Notes: generated by a model from the sequence alone, not told the origin. Positions 35,013 through 44,000 are shown, numbered from the stretch's first letter. The stretch is DNA of 64,000 nt from Chryseolinea serpens (GCF_900129725.1 NZ_FQWQ01000006.1:248001-312000), one strand, 5' to 3'. Translations and numbers: made by a program.

Positions 35013-36155
35013 CTAGCGGAGCAATTCGCGCGAGATCACCATCTTTTGTATTTCCGTAGTTCCTTCATAGATCTGCGTGATCTTCGCGTCGCGCATGAGA
35101 CGTTCCACGTGGTATTCCTTTACATAGCCATAGCCGCCGTGGATCTGAACCGCTTCCGTGGTCACTTCCTGTGCGATTTGCGAGGCAAACAATTTTGCCA
35201 TGGCTGCAGCTTTAACAAAATCTTTCTTTTGATCTTTCAGCCACGCAGCCTGGTGCACCAGCAGTCGTGCCGCGTCGATCTTGGTGGCCATGTCGGCCAG
35301 CTTGAATTGGATGGCCTGGTGCTCGGAAAGCGTCTTGCCAAAGGCCTTTCTCTCCTTCGAATATTTTACCGCCAGTTCATAAGCTCCCGCTGCAATCCCC
35401 AGCGCTTGTGAGGCAATGCCGATGCGGCCACCGTTCAGGGTGGTCATGGCGAAGCTAAATCCAAACCCGTCATCGCCAATGCGGTTTGCCTTGGGCACCT
35501 TCACATCGGTGAACATCAGCGAATGCGTGTCCGACCCACGGATCCCCATTTTATCTTCCTTTTTACCAACAACAAAACCGGGCATACCCTTTTCGACGAT
35601 GAGGGCGTTGATGCCTTTGTGTTTTTTGGCTGCGTCGGTTTGGGCGATCACAACGTATACGCTGGCGGTACTGCCATTGGTGATCCAATTCTTTGTTCCG
35701 TTCAGCAGGTAATAGTCACCCTTATCCTCGGCAGTCGTGCGCTGACTGGTTGCATCGGATCCCGCTTCAGGTTCGGAAAGACAAAACGCGCCGATGCCCT
35801 GGACAGCAAGCTTCTTCAGGTATTTCTCTTTTTGTTCTTCGGTGCCGTATTTCTCCAGTCCCCAGCACACCAGCGAATTGTTCACCGACATGCAAACCGA
35901 TGCCGATGCATCTACTTTCGAGATCTCCTCCATGGCCAGCACATAGGAAATGGAATCCATACCGCCGCCATTGTATTTGGGGTCCACCATCATGCCCAGA
36001 AATCCAAGTTCCCCCATTTTTTTTACTTGCTCTACGGGAAATTTCTGATGGGTATCGCGTTCGATCACGCCGGGTAGCAATTCATTTTGAGCAAAGTCGC
36101 GGGCGGCTTGCTGGACGGCAAAATGCTCTTCGGTTAATTGAAAATTCATATGCAT
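35013..36155 (-). CDS. Acyl-CoA dehydrogenase (short-chain type)
   Basis: Flavoprotein that oxidises acyl-CoA to trans-2-enoyl-CoA and passes electrons to ETF. 380 residues with the signatures GAFCLSEPEAGSDA, GTKNWITNGS, QALGIAAGAYE and the catalytic Glu in IYEGTTEIQ, the position used by butyryl-CoA-type enzymes. FAD-contact Arg is in KERKAFGKTLSEHQ. No other beta-oxidation gene is adjacent. Its ETF electrons could feed the membrane Fe-S complex seen at 20.8-22.9 kb, but nothing here links the two directly. Confidence 0.93.
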   Translation of the reverse strand: MHMNFQLTEEHFAVQQAARDFAQNELLPGVIERDTHQKFPVEQVKKMGELGFLGMMVDPKYNGGGMDSISYVLAMEEISKVDASASVCMSVNNSLVCWGLEKYGTEEQKEKYLKKLAVQGIGAFCLSEPEAGSDATSQRTTAEDKGDYYLLNGTKNWITNGSTASVYVVIAQTDAAKKHKGINALIVEKGMPGFVVGKKEDKMGIRGSDTHSLMFTDVKVPKANRIGDDGFGFSFAMTTLNGGRIGIASQALGIAAGAYELAVKYSKERKAFGKTLSEHQAIQFKLADMATKIDAARLLVHQAAWLKDQKKDFVKAAAMAKLFASQIAQEVTTEAVQIHGGYGYVKEYHVERLMRDAKITQIYEGTTEIQKMVISRELLR

Positions 36156-36175
36156 TTAGGTTGGCCGTAAGAAAC

Positions 36176-36202
36176 AAAAAAGGCCCGAGGTTTACTCGGG
36201 CC
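36176..36202 (-). terminator. Terminator of the zinc peptidase gene
   Basis: On the minus strand GGCCCGAG and CTCGGGCC form an 8-base stem with a TAAAC loop, followed directly by a T tract. Confidence 0.9.
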
Positions 36203-36255
36203 TGTAAGAATAAAATATCGTTTCGCGTGATCAATACGCCGCTGTCGCAAGCGAA

Positions 36256-36954
36256 TTACCGGTCGCGCGAGCCGAGGAATAACATCACGTAATAGAACAA
36301 GGTCGTCAACGCACCGATGGCGGCAACCACGTAGGTCATGGCGGCCCATTTCAAAGCGTCTTTGGCCATGTCATACTCCTGGTTGTTCACGATGCCTCGG
36401 GCTTGTATCCAAGCCAATGCACGTTTGCTGGCGTCGAATTCCACAGGCAAGGTGATGAGCGCAAACAAAGCGAAAACGCCGTAACAGGCAATGATCACCA
36501 GCAGGGCCGTGCTCCAAGGCATCACGCCACGGAAAGCGAACGAACCGAACATCATGAGCATGAAGATGACGTTGATCACCTGCGCGCTCACGTTCTGGAT
36601 CGGCACCAGGGCCGAACGAAGTTCCAGCATACTATAAGCTTTTGCGTGTTGCACAGCGTGACCGCATTCGTGGGCTGCCACTGCCGTTGCGGCGGCATTT
36701 CTACCATGGTAAACGGCCTCGCTCAGGTTGACTGTTTTCGTGCCAGGATTATAGTGGTCGGCCAACTCGCCTTGAACGCTCACCACCTGCACGTCGGTAA
36801 TGCCGTTGTCGGCCAGCATGAGGCGGGCCACGTCGGCGCCCGTCAGGTCGCGGGTGAGATGAACTTGAGAATATTCGCGGAATTTACTTTTCAGCCGGTT
36901 ACTCACCATCCAACCGATGGCCATAAAGAAAAGACCGATTATTAAAGCTCCCAT
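36256..36954 (-). CDS. Membrane zinc metallopeptidase (YugP-like)
   Basis: A 232-residue membrane protein of the neutral zinc metallopeptidase family Zn_peptidase_2, to which YugP belongs. The zinc site is AHECGHAVQH (His95, Glu96, His99), after an N-terminal membrane helix and followed by several hydrophobic segments (VINVIFMLMMFGSFAF, ALLVIIACYGVFALFALITL and one at the C-terminus). The family's function is unknown; membrane protein quality control is a reasonable guess. It has its own terminator. Confidence 0.88.
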   Translation of the reverse strand: MGALIIGLFFMAIGWMVSNRLKSKFREYSQVHLTRDLTGADVARLMLADNGITDVQVVSVQGELADHYNPGTKTVNLSEAVYHGRNAAATAVAAHECGHAVQHAKAYSMLELRSALVPIQNVSAQVINVIFMLMMFGSFAFRGVMPWSTALLVIIACYGVFALFALITLPVEFDASKRALAWIQARGIVNNQEYDMAKDALKWAAMTYVVAAIGALTTLFYYVMLFLGSRDR

Positions 36955-37080
36955 TTATCTATAGTTTTTTAGTTGCCCCAAATATATCAAGCTTTGCGCC
37001 AAACTCGAATTCTATGACAAAACGGCATTTTTTGCAAAAACGCCACCCCTCAAAAGCCGACTCCCGCCACCCGGGGCGCC

Positions 37081-37134
37081 GCTAAAGCTTTAACAAAAGC
37101 GGGCTTGCCCGCTGAAGCTTTAGCGAAAGTGGGT
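37081..37134. repeat. Combined direct and inverted repeat after the TonB receptor gene
   Basis: GCTAAAGCTTTAACAAAAGC at 37081 and GCTGAAGCTTTAGCGAAAGT at 37111 are imperfect copies 30 bases apart, each followed by GGG. At the same time the outer GCTAAAGCTT (37081-37090) pairs with AAGCTTTAGC (37115-37124) and the inner AGCGGGC pairs with GCCCGCT. The element can fold as a long hairpin next to the receptor's stop codon and may act as terminator or as an extragenic repeat. Confidence 0.7.
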
Positions 37135-39590
37135 CAAAATTTAAACGCCGCCATCAACAAAAAATTCGTCCCTGCCTGCGGGAAATAGTAATTCTCCCGG
37201 TACTCAGCGCCACCACCCAAATAGCCCCACGTCCACCCATTCGACTGATATTTCTCATTCAAGAAATTATTCAGCAACCCGCTCAATGCGATCTCGCGCA
37301 TAAACGATGGGTGTATGGTATACGTCAACCTCAGGTCGTTAACAAAGTAGTCGTTAATGCGCCTGTTTTTATTGGATGTATTGTCCAAATATTGCGCACC
37401 CACATATTTTGCCAGCCAGGTAAGCTCCAGGTTTTTGAAAGGGCGGTAGGAAAAACCCGAGCCCACAATCACGTTGGGGGAGAAGGCGATGTCGGTGCTT
37501 TTATAGCTCCGTTTCACTTCCAGGTATTGATCGAAGTTCTGGCCATAGTCGTACAGCACTTCGTTGAAGTCGCGGATCCTATTGCGGCTCAGGGTCACGT
37601 TGGCCGTCCACGAAAATTGCTGCGAGATGCGCAACATTCCCTCTACTTCCACACCGGTGCGATAGCTTCGGTCCACATTGGTGCGCAAGGAAGCTCCAAC
37701 ATCGTTCACCTTGCCCGTGAGCACGAGTTGGTTGTGATAATCCATGAGATAGTAGTTGACGTTGAGCGCATAATTCCTTCCTGTGCGGCGATAGCCAACC
37801 TCCACGTTGTTCAGCGTCTCATGTTTGGGCACGATGCCGTTGGGGGCATCTACAAAATCATCGCGCACAGGTTCGCGGTTGGCCACGGCATAGGATCCGT
37901 AGAGTTGCTGGTTGTCGGCCAGGGCGTAGGTCAAGCCGGCTTTCGGATTGAAGAACGTGAAATTGGCATCGACGTTTATGGGATTTTGTTTGTTCTCTAT
38001 ACCCGATGTGGTGTAGAGAATTTTGCGAACCTGCAGATCCACATAACCGGAAAGCCTGTTGCTGAATTGATAGCTGGTCTTCAGGTAAACGTTGCCGTCG
38101 CGTTTGTCGGCATTGTTAAAATAATAGCGGTATTCCGTTGGAACGGTGGCCACCTGTGCCCAAATGATCTCGCCATAATGATCGCCTGTGTAGCGATTCC
38201 AAGCCCCACCCAAAATGACATTCCAATTGTCTTTGTCATAATTCAGAGAATAGGTCACTCCATAAAAATCATTGTTCAGCCACCGCCTTCTCACCAGGTC
38301 CGAAGAAGCGATCGTGGAATCGCCGATGACGACGGGCGACAATCCATAGGAAGCAAAATTGTCGTTGTAACGATATTCTTCATAATAGCCTTTGCCCTTG
38401 GTGTAGTGCAGCGACACATTGGCGGTGAGTGCTTCGTTTACGCGTTGTGAAAAATGAAGCTGGTAGTGATTTTGTGTGTAATCGTCTACTTGATTTTTGT
38501 ACGTATACGGATTGAACGTGCGGCTATTGGAAGTAAGCAGGTTCTGTGTTTGCGCTTCATTCCAACCTTCGTTGGATGCCGTGGTCATCATGGCCTCCAC
38601 GTCGTTGTTGAGCCGCGATTGTGGTACGCCATACCAGGCCTGATAGGTTCTTTCCTTTCCACCAAAGACCACCGCTTTCAACATGGTGCCTTTGTTATAA
38701 TAGCCTCCCGAAAAATAATACGACTGCAGATTGCTGGAGGCTCTGTCGATAAAGCCGTCCGACTGGATCTTGGATACGCGCGCATCCACAACCCAATGAT
38801 CGTTAAGCAAGCCCGAACCCAATTGAATGGTGTTGCGCAGTGTTCCAAACGATCCGGCAGAAGTGATGAGGCTTGCATACGGCGCATCGTTGCGCGTGTT
38901 CGTCTGCAAATTTATACTGGCACCGAACGCACCCGCACCATTGGTTGACGAGCCCACACCGCGCTGCACTTGAATGCTCTGCGAAGACGAAGCGATATCG
39001 GGTATGTCTACCCAATACGATCCTTGCGACTCGCTGTCGTTGTAGGGAATGCCGTTCACCGTGACGTTGATCCGGGTGGCATCGCTCCCGCGGATGCGAA
39101 TGCCGGTGTAGCCAACGCCCGCGCCCGCGTCGGAAGTGGTCACCACCGACGGCGTCCAGTTCAAAAGCATGGGCAGGTCCTGTCCAAAGTTCTGTTTCTG
39201 GATGGCTTGTTTGCTCACGTTGGTGAACGTGGTGGGAGTTTTGTCGTTGGCGCGCGTGGCAACCACCACTACTTCGTCGGTCATCTGGGCCGATTCCTCC
39301 AGGCTAATGCTAACGGGACCGCTAAGCGGCACGGTAACTTTTTCTTGTTTCACGATGTAGCCGAGAAATCTCACGGCCAGGGTAAATTCACCGGCCGGAA
39401 CTTTGGAGAGTGTGAACCTTCCGAACTCATCGGCTACGGCAAACCGTTTGAGTTCCTGCATTTCCACGGTTGCGCCGGGCAACGCGTGATGAGTTTTTGC
39501 ATCTTCGACGGTCCCGTCGACAGCAAACTGTTGCGCATAAGCGCCTGCCGACCACAGCATGGCTGTGGTGACACATAATACTTTGAACAT
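37134..39590 (-). CDS. TonB-dependent receptor, predicted thiamine (or precursor) transporter
   Basis: An outer-membrane active transporter of 818 residues. A signal peptide (MFKVLCVTTAMLWSAGAYAQ) is followed by a carboxypeptidase-regulatory-like domain (about 23-100), the plug (about 120-225, with GYTGIRIRGSDATRINVTVN) and a 22-strand barrel ending with FLLMAAFKF, the usual aromatic last residue. Substrate is suggested by the TPP riboswitch in its leader: expression should fall when thiamine pyrophosphate is high. No thiamine synthesis gene or PnuT is adjacent, so it is an orphan. The barrel could also carry the thiazole or pyrimidine precursors. Confidence 0.9.
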   Translation of the reverse strand: MFKVLCVTTAMLWSAGAYAQQFAVDGTVEDAKTHHALPGATVEMQELKRFAVADEFGRFTLSKVPAGEFTLAVRFLGYIVKQEKVTVPLSGPVSISLEESAQMTDEVVVVATRANDKTPTTFTNVSKQAIQKQNFGQDLPMLLNWTPSVVTTSDAGAGVGYTGIRIRGSDATRINVTVNGIPYNDSESQGSYWVDIPDIASSSQSIQVQRGVGSSTNGAGAFGASINLQTNTRNDAPYASLITSAGSFGTLRNTIQLGSGLLNDHWVVDARVSKIQSDGFIDRASSNLQSYYFSGGYYNKGTMLKAVVFGGKERTYQAWYGVPQSRLNNDVEAMMTTASNEGWNEAQTQNLLTSNSRTFNPYTYKNQVDDYTQNHYQLHFSQRVNEALTANVSLHYTKGKGYYEEYRYNDNFASYGLSPVVIGDSTIASSDLVRRRWLNNDFYGVTYSLNYDKDNWNVILGGAWNRYTGDHYGEIIWAQVATVPTEYRYYFNNADKRDGNVYLKTSYQFSNRLSGYVDLQVRKILYTTSGIENKQNPINVDANFTFFNPKAGLTYALADNQQLYGSYAVANREPVRDDFVDAPNGIVPKHETLNNVEVGYRRTGRNYALNVNYYLMDYHNQLVLTGKVNDVGASLRTNVDRSYRTGVEVEGMLRISQQFSWTANVTLSRNRIRDFNEVLYDYGQNFDQYLEVKRSYKSTDIAFSPNVIVGSGFSYRPFKNLELTWLAKYVGAQYLDNTSNKNRRINDYFVNDLRLTYTIHPSFMREIALSGLLNNFLNEKYQSNGWTWGYLGGGAEYRENYYFPQAGTNFLLMAAFKF

Positions 39591-39652
39591 GTTGTTAAAA
39601 ATGGTTTAAACCTGCAGCGCACAGGGGAATGCACCTGCTTACGTTTAACCTT

Positions 39653-39739
39653 GCCTTCCCTTCGGCCGCATTACCGGCATCAGGTTCTTTGGGTATGATC
39701 TCAGCCCGTTGTTTTATGGCACCCCTTGTCCTTTCGGAC
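39653..39739 (-). promoter_or_regulatory. TPP riboswitch (THI element)
   Basis: On the minus strand the conserved parts of the TPP aptamer appear in order: GGGGTGCC (39718-39725), GGCTGAGAT (CTGAGA at 39699-39704), ACCC (39691-39694), GAACCTGAT (39679-39687), TAATGC (39668-39673) and GAAGGGAAGG. A hairpin GTCC-GAAA-GGAC precedes it at the predicted RNA start. About 60 bases remain to the receptor ATG and include a GC-rich stretch (GCAGGTGCA with TGTGCGCTGC) and the palindrome GGTTTAAACC near the start, which may be the switching part. Control of translation initiation is more likely than termination because no T tract is seen. Confidence 0.95.
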
Positions 39740-39742
39740 GCA

Positions 39743-39774
39743 CAAAGGTATATGCTGAAATTTTTAATAATCAA
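39743..39774 (-). promoter_or_regulatory. Promoter of the riboswitch-receptor transcript
   Basis: On the minus strand TTG (39772-39774), 21 bases, then TACCTTTG (39743-39750). The predicted start, near 39736, leaves only a few bases before the aptamer. Confidence 0.75.
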
Positions 39775-39878
39775 CCTTCCGGTCAAATACTTTTCGACAA
39801 CGCAGTAAACAGCCTTATTTCAGGATATTTTTTTTCAAAGGAAATTGCAACTTTACGGACAAACCAACCCGCACCTCC

Positions 39879-40373
39879 ATGTACAAAGCGTCGGTAAACC
39901 AGCAAGTTTTTAGTATCACGTCAGACGATGGGGCGTTCCAGGTGAACGGCCAACCCCTGAACTGGGACCTGGTAAAAATCTCGGACGGAAGATTCCACAT
40001 CCAACTGGACAACAAAGGCTACAACGCCGAGGTGGTGGCGGTGGAAAAAGAGACAAAGTCTTTCCAGTTCAAGATCAACGGAAGACTGTACAAGGTTGGG
40101 CTGAAAGACAAGTTCGACCTGCTCCTGGAGCAGATGGGCATGAACGGTGCCGTGGGCAGCAAAATAAATAATGTGAAAGCCCCCATGCCCGGACTGATCA
40201 TCGACCTGCGGGTAAAGGAAGGCGACCCGGTGAAAGCCGGCGATCCGCTGCTGATCCTGGAGGCCATGAAAATGGAAAACATCATCAAGGCTGCTGGCGA
40301 CAGCGTGGTGAAATCGGTGAAGGTGAAAAAGGGAGAAAGTGTGGAGAAAAACCAGGTGTTGATCGAATTCTGA
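39879..40373 (+). CDS. Biotin/lipoyl carrier protein (BCCP-type)
   Basis: 164 residues; the C-terminal 70 form a biotinyl domain with EAMKMEN, the modified lysine being Lys131, after VKAPMPGLIIDLRVKEGDPV. The first 90 residues are an extra beta-rich domain (VNGQPLNWDLVKISDGRFHI) as in carrier proteins of acyl-CoA carboxylases such as propionyl-CoA carboxylase rather than E. coli AccB. No carboxylase subunit is adjacent, so the partner enzyme is not visible here. It is divergent from the TPP-controlled receptor. Confidence 0.85.
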   Translation: MYKASVNQQVFSITSDDGAFQVNGQPLNWDLVKISDGRFHIQLDNKGYNAEVVAVEKETKSFQFKINGRLYKVGLKDKFDLLLEQMGMNGAVGSKINNVKAPMPGLIIDLRVKEGDPVKAGDPLLILEAMKMENIIKAAGDSVVKSVKVKKGESVEKNQVLIEF

Positions 40374-40494
40374 AAAACCGCTCCCGGTGCTTTTAGACAC
40401 ACGTTTTTGCGGAATTTGAAGGGTGCCGTTTTTCAACCTTGCTGCTTCTGAATATATTGCGACACTTTTTTACGGCCTCATTAACCAATCCTGA

Positions 40495-41202
40495 ATGAAA
40501 TACAAGCGCATCCTCCTCAAACTCAGCGGTGAAGCACTCCAGGGAGCATCCAAAAGCACCAACATCAATCCCGATGTGCTGGAGCAGTACTGTGCCGAGA
40601 TCAAGGCGTTGCAGCAGGAAAAGGTGGAAATCGCCATCGTGATCGGCGGCGGCAACATTTTCCGTGGCGGCCAGGCCGAAGCCCTGGGCATCGACCGCGT
40701 GCAGGGCGACTACATGGGTATGCTGGCTACCGTGATCAACGCCATGGCCCTGCAAAGCGCCCTGGAACGTCACGGCGTCTACACCCGTCTCATGTCGGGC
40801 ATCAAGATGGAGCAAGTGTGCGAGCCTTTCATCCGCCGCAGGGCCATCCGTCACCTTGAAAAAGGAAGGATCGTCATTTTTGGCGCCGGCATTGGCAACC
40901 CCTATTTCACCACCGACTCCACCGCCAGCTTGCGCGCCGTGGAAGTTCAGGCCGACGTAGTTTTGAAAGGCACCCGGGTGGATGGCGTCTATACCAAAGA
41001 CCCCGAAAAATTCCCCGACGCCACGCGCTACACCAAACTTTCGTTCCAGGAAGCCTACGAAAAGAATCTCAACATCATGGACATGACCGCCTTCACGCTC
41101 TGCATGGAGAACAACCTGCCCATCATTGTTTTCGATATGAACAAAAAAGGAAACCTGTTGAAAGTGGTGAAGGGCGAAGAGGCCGGCACCCTGATCAGTT
41201 AA
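40495..41202 (+). CDS. pyrH: UMP kinase
   Basis: Phosphorylates UMP to UDP in pyrimidine nucleotide synthesis. The amino-acid-kinase fold signatures are [14 protein letters not shown] at the start, [11 protein letters not shown] and the [18 protein letters not shown] stretch; 235 residues is normal. The pair pyrH-frr, 36 bases apart, is a widely conserved order and is probably one transcript that ends at the terminator after frr. Confidence 0.97.
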   Translation: MKYKRILLKLSGEALQGASKSTNINPDVLEQYCAEIKALQQEKVEIAIVIGGGNIFRGGQAEALGIDRVQGDYMGMLATVINAMALQSALERHGVYTRLMSGIKMEQVCEPFIRRRAIRHLEKGRIVIFGAGIGNPYFTTDSTASLRAVEVQADVVLKGTRVDGVYTKDPEKFPDATRYTKLSFQEAYEKNLNIMDMTAFTLCMENNLPIIVFDMNKKGNLLKVVKGEEAGTLIS

Positions 41203-41238
41203 AACGACACGACCACGCTTAGCTAATCACATAGTATC

Positions 41239-41793
41239 ATGGAAGAAATTCAGTTATTCCTTGACGAGGCAAAGGACCTCATGACAAAAGGCCTCAACCA
41301 CGTGAGCCACGAGCTTACCAAGATCCGCGCCGGCAAGGCCAATCCGGCGATGCTGGATGGCATCATGGTGTCTTACTACGGTGCCATGACGCCCATCAAC
41401 CAGGTGTCGTCCATGACCTCGCCCGATGCGCGAACCATCTTCATCAAACCCTGGGAAAAAGGAACGATCCCCGAAATTGAACGCGCCATCATAAACGCCA
41501 ACCTGGGTCTCAACCCGCAAAACGATGGACAGCAGGTGATCATCAACGTACCCATGCTCACCGAGGAGCGCCGCAAGCAGCTGGTGAAGCAAGTGGGCCA
41601 GGAATGCGAGCACGGCAAAGTGAGCGTGCGCACCATCCGCAAGGAGACCAATGAGCAACTAAAAAAGATCAAGGGTGCATCGGAAGATGACGTGAAGAAC
41701 GCTGAAGAAACCGTCCAAAAAATGACCGACGATTTTATTTCCCGCATCGACGCCCTCATGAAAAAGAAAGAAGCCGAGATCATGACCGTTTAA
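41239..41793 (+). CDS. frr: Ribosome recycling factor
   Basis: Splits post-termination ribosomes together with EF-G. 184 residues, with the helix MTKGLNHVSHELTKIRAGKA, the second-domain segment KPWEKGTIPEIERAI and NVPMLTEERRKQLVKQV, all typical. It follows pyrH. Confidence 0.97.
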   Translation: MEEIQLFLDEAKDLMTKGLNHVSHELTKIRAGKANPAMLDGIMVSYYGAMTPINQVSSMTSPDARTIFIKPWEKGTIPEIERAIINANLGLNPQNDGQQVIINVPMLTEERRKQLVKQVGQECEHGKVSVRTIRKETNEQLKKIKGASEDDVKNAEETVQKMTDDFISRIDALMKKKEAEIMTV

Positions 41794-41815
41794 AGATCAT
41801 TTTCTATCAACCTTA

Positions 41816-41850
41816 TAAAAAGCCTGCCAATTCGCGCCAGGCTTTTTTTA
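41816..41850 (+). terminator. Terminator of pyrH-frr
   Basis: AAAAGCCTG and CAGGCTTTT pair around a 12-base loop, followed by more T. Confidence 0.88.
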
Positions 41851-41878
41851 TTTGTATAGCCGACCTAAACCAAACGCT

Positions 41879-43111
41879 ATGAAAGCCTCTGCATCGTTCA
41901 TCTTCCTTGCCTTTTTACTGATTGCCACCACGGCATTCGCGCAAAAGAAAAACGCACCAGCTCCCTACTATCCCGAGCCCACACAGTGGCAAACCAAAAC
42001 GCCAGCAGAGGCAGGCCTGAACGCCGACAAACTTGCAACGGCCATCGCGTTCGCGAAAGAAAAGGAAACAAAAAATCCACGCAACCTCGAGGTATCACAC
42101 TATCAAACCTATGGCAAAGAGCCTTTCGGCGATGGCATCGGTCCCTTTGCGACACGAGGTGAACCCACGGGCATTGTGGTGCGAAATGGTTACATCGTGG
42201 CCGAATGGGGCGAGCCGTTGCGCGTCGACATGACCTTTAGCGTCACCAAAAGTTTTCTTTCCTCCGTGGTGGGCGTGGCCTACGACAAAGGCATGATCCC
42301 TGACCTCTACGACTCCGTCTACAAGATGATGGCGCCCGTGAACGTATACAACCCGATGCCTGGAGCAAACAAGGCGGATCATTTTGGAGAGCCTTCGCTG
42401 ATCCGTCTTTTCGACACGCCACACAACCGGACCATCTCCTGGAACGACATGCTTCGTCAAACCAGCGATTGGGAAGGCACCCTTTGGGGAAAACCGGAAT
42501 GGGCCGATCGCCCCGGACCGAATCCGGCGGAGTGGCAAACCCGTCCACGGTCCAAACCTGGCGCCGTGTATGAATACAATGACGTGCGGGTGAACGTGCT
42601 CGCGTTGGCTACGCTCAACCTCTGGCGCAGACCCCTCCCACAAGTGTTGAAGGAATACATCATGGACCCCATCGGTGCATCGCCGTCGTGGCGGTGGATG
42701 GGCTATGAAAATTCATGGGTGGTTTTGGATGGACAACTGGTGCAAGCCGTGGGTGGCGGCGGCCACTGGGGAGGCGGCATGTTCATCAGCGCGCGGGATA
42801 TGGCGCGGTTTGGCTACCTCACATTGCGCAGGGGCAAATGGAAAAATACACAACTGCTCTCCGACAAATGGGTGACCTTGGCCCTCACGCCAACACCGGC
42901 TCAACCCACGTATGGTTTCATGAACTGGTTCTTGAATACAGACAAAAAATATCTTCCGAGCGCTCCCGCCACGGCCTTTGCCCACATTGGCAACGGCACC
43001 AACATGATCTATGTCGACCCGGAACACGACCTGGTGGTGGTGACCCGTTGGATCGATAATGCGGCGCTGGATGGATTTGTACAACGCATACTCGAAGCCG
43101 TAGAAAAATAA
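41879..43111 (+). CDS. Exported serine hydrolase of the class C beta-lactamase family
   Basis: 410 residues with a signal peptide (MKASASFIFLAFLLIATTAFA) from the ATG at 41879; an upstream in-frame start would overlap the terminator of frr. The nucleophile motif Ser-x-x-Lys is FSVTKSFLSS (Ser121, Lys124) and a Tyr-x-Asn is in VYEYNDVRVN. This places it with S12 peptidases/esterases; beta-lactamase activity is not implied. Substrate may be a D-amino peptide or ester. Confidence 0.88.
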   Translation: MKASASFIFLAFLLIATTAFAQKKNAPAPYYPEPTQWQTKTPAEAGLNADKLATAIAFAKEKETKNPRNLEVSHYQTYGKEPFGDGIGPFATRGEPTGIVVRNGYIVAEWGEPLRVDMTFSVTKSFLSSVVGVAYDKGMIPDLYDSVYKMMAPVNVYNPMPGANKADHFGEPSLIRLFDTPHNRTISWNDMLRQTSDWEGTLWGKPEWADRPGPNPAEWQTRPRSKPGAVYEYNDVRVNVLALATLNLWRRPLPQVLKEYIMDPIGASPSWRWMGYENSWVVLDGQLVQAVGGGGHWGGGMFISARDMARFGYLTLRRGKWKNTQLLSDKWVTLALTPTPAQPTYGFMNWFLNTDKKYLPSAPATAFAHIGNGTNMIYVDPEHDLVVVTRWIDNAALDGFVQRILEAVEK

Positions 43112-43180
43112 ACGCTGAACTCAGCCCGCCTGCTTCCTGAACAATGCCAATGGACCGGTCGTTAATAACCAAAAACACCC

Positions 43181-43975
43181 ATGCCCGAGCTACCGGAAGT
43201 AGAAAGTTTCAAACGCTATTTTGACAAAACATCCCTTCGTCAAAAAATAAAACGCGTCCGGCTCGCCGCTCCGGGAATGCTTTTTCATTCTACAGAAAAA
43301 GAGGTGTTGGATAACCTGGAGGGCAACATGTTCACAGAAACCCGGCGACATGGAAAATTTTTCTTTGCTCTCCTCAAACGGAACGGCGCGCTCATGCTAC
43401 ACTTCGGTATGACCGGGGACCTGGTGTATCATAAGCCCGACAAAAATTCACCGATACGTTTTGCCCTCCTCATCGAATTTGCGAACGGAAAAAATCTGGC
43501 CTTTCAAGACACGCGCAAGTTGGGCATGATCGGCTGGGTTAACGATGTGGACGCCTTCATCCAACGTCAGGGCTATGGAGAAGATGCTTTAAAAATATCG
43601 GAGAAGGAATTCGTGGCGTCGCTTCAAAAGCGAAAAACCGCAATCAAAACGACCATCATGAACCAGCGCGTTGTTGCGGGAGTGGGGAATGAGTACTCCG
43701 ATGAAATTCTTTTTCGATCAAGCATTCATCCCGAAAGTCCAGCTAACGCATTAAGTGATGCGAAATTGAAAGAGATCTACTCCCATATGAAATCCGTTTT
43801 GAAGGTGGCCGTGAAAAGGAGGGCTGATCAGAAAAAAATGTCTGAATTTTTCTTCTTAGAAAACCGGCAGGCGGGATTGAAATGTCCCGAAGGATGCAAG
43901 GGCTTTACGGAGTTCAAAACGATTGGGGGACGATCGGCTTATTTCTGTCCGGGTTGTCAAAAACTTTACACGTAG
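43181..43975 (+). CDS. Fpg/Nei-family DNA glycosylase
   Basis: Removes oxidised bases from DNA and cuts the backbone. After Met, the catalytic Pro-Glu start is MPELPEVESFKRYF; the beta-clamp Lys lies in TRRHGKFFFALL, the helix-2-turn-helix in NQRVVAGVGNEYSDEILF, and a zinc finger with CPEGC and CPGC ends the 264-residue chain. Whether it is closer to MutM (8-oxoG) or Nei cannot be settled by eye; note that the 8-oxoG partner MutY is encoded 3 kb away. Confidence 0.93.
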   Translation: MPELPEVESFKRYFDKTSLRQKIKRVRLAAPGMLFHSTEKEVLDNLEGNMFTETRRHGKFFFALLKRNGALMLHFGMTGDLVYHKPDKNSPIRFALLIEFANGKNLAFQDTRKLGMIGWVNDVDAFIQRQGYGEDALKISEKEFVASLQKRKTAIKTTIMNQRVVAGVGNEYSDEILFRSSIHPESPANALSDAKLKEIYSHMKSVLKVAVKRRADQKKMSEFFFLENRQAGLKCPEGCKGFTEFKTIGGRSAYFCPGCQKLYT

Positions 43976-44000
43976 CGCCGGTCAGGCCGACCAGCGCTAC
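43972..44000. terminator. Hairpin between convergent genes
   Basis: GTAGCGCCGGTC pairs with GACCAGCGCTAC (one mismatch) around a 5-base loop. It overlaps the glycosylase stop codon; T tracts are weak. Confidence 0.5.

Noticed and set aside
37311-38450. 379-codon plus-strand frame opposite the TonB receptor
   Set aside because: Antisense to the conserved barrel; high Val/Ile/His content is an artefact of the receptor's codon use.
41879-43111. Antibiotic-resistance beta-lactamase
   Set aside because: The S-x-x-K and Y-x-N motifs show only the wider S12 hydrolase family; sequence context does not resemble AmpC.
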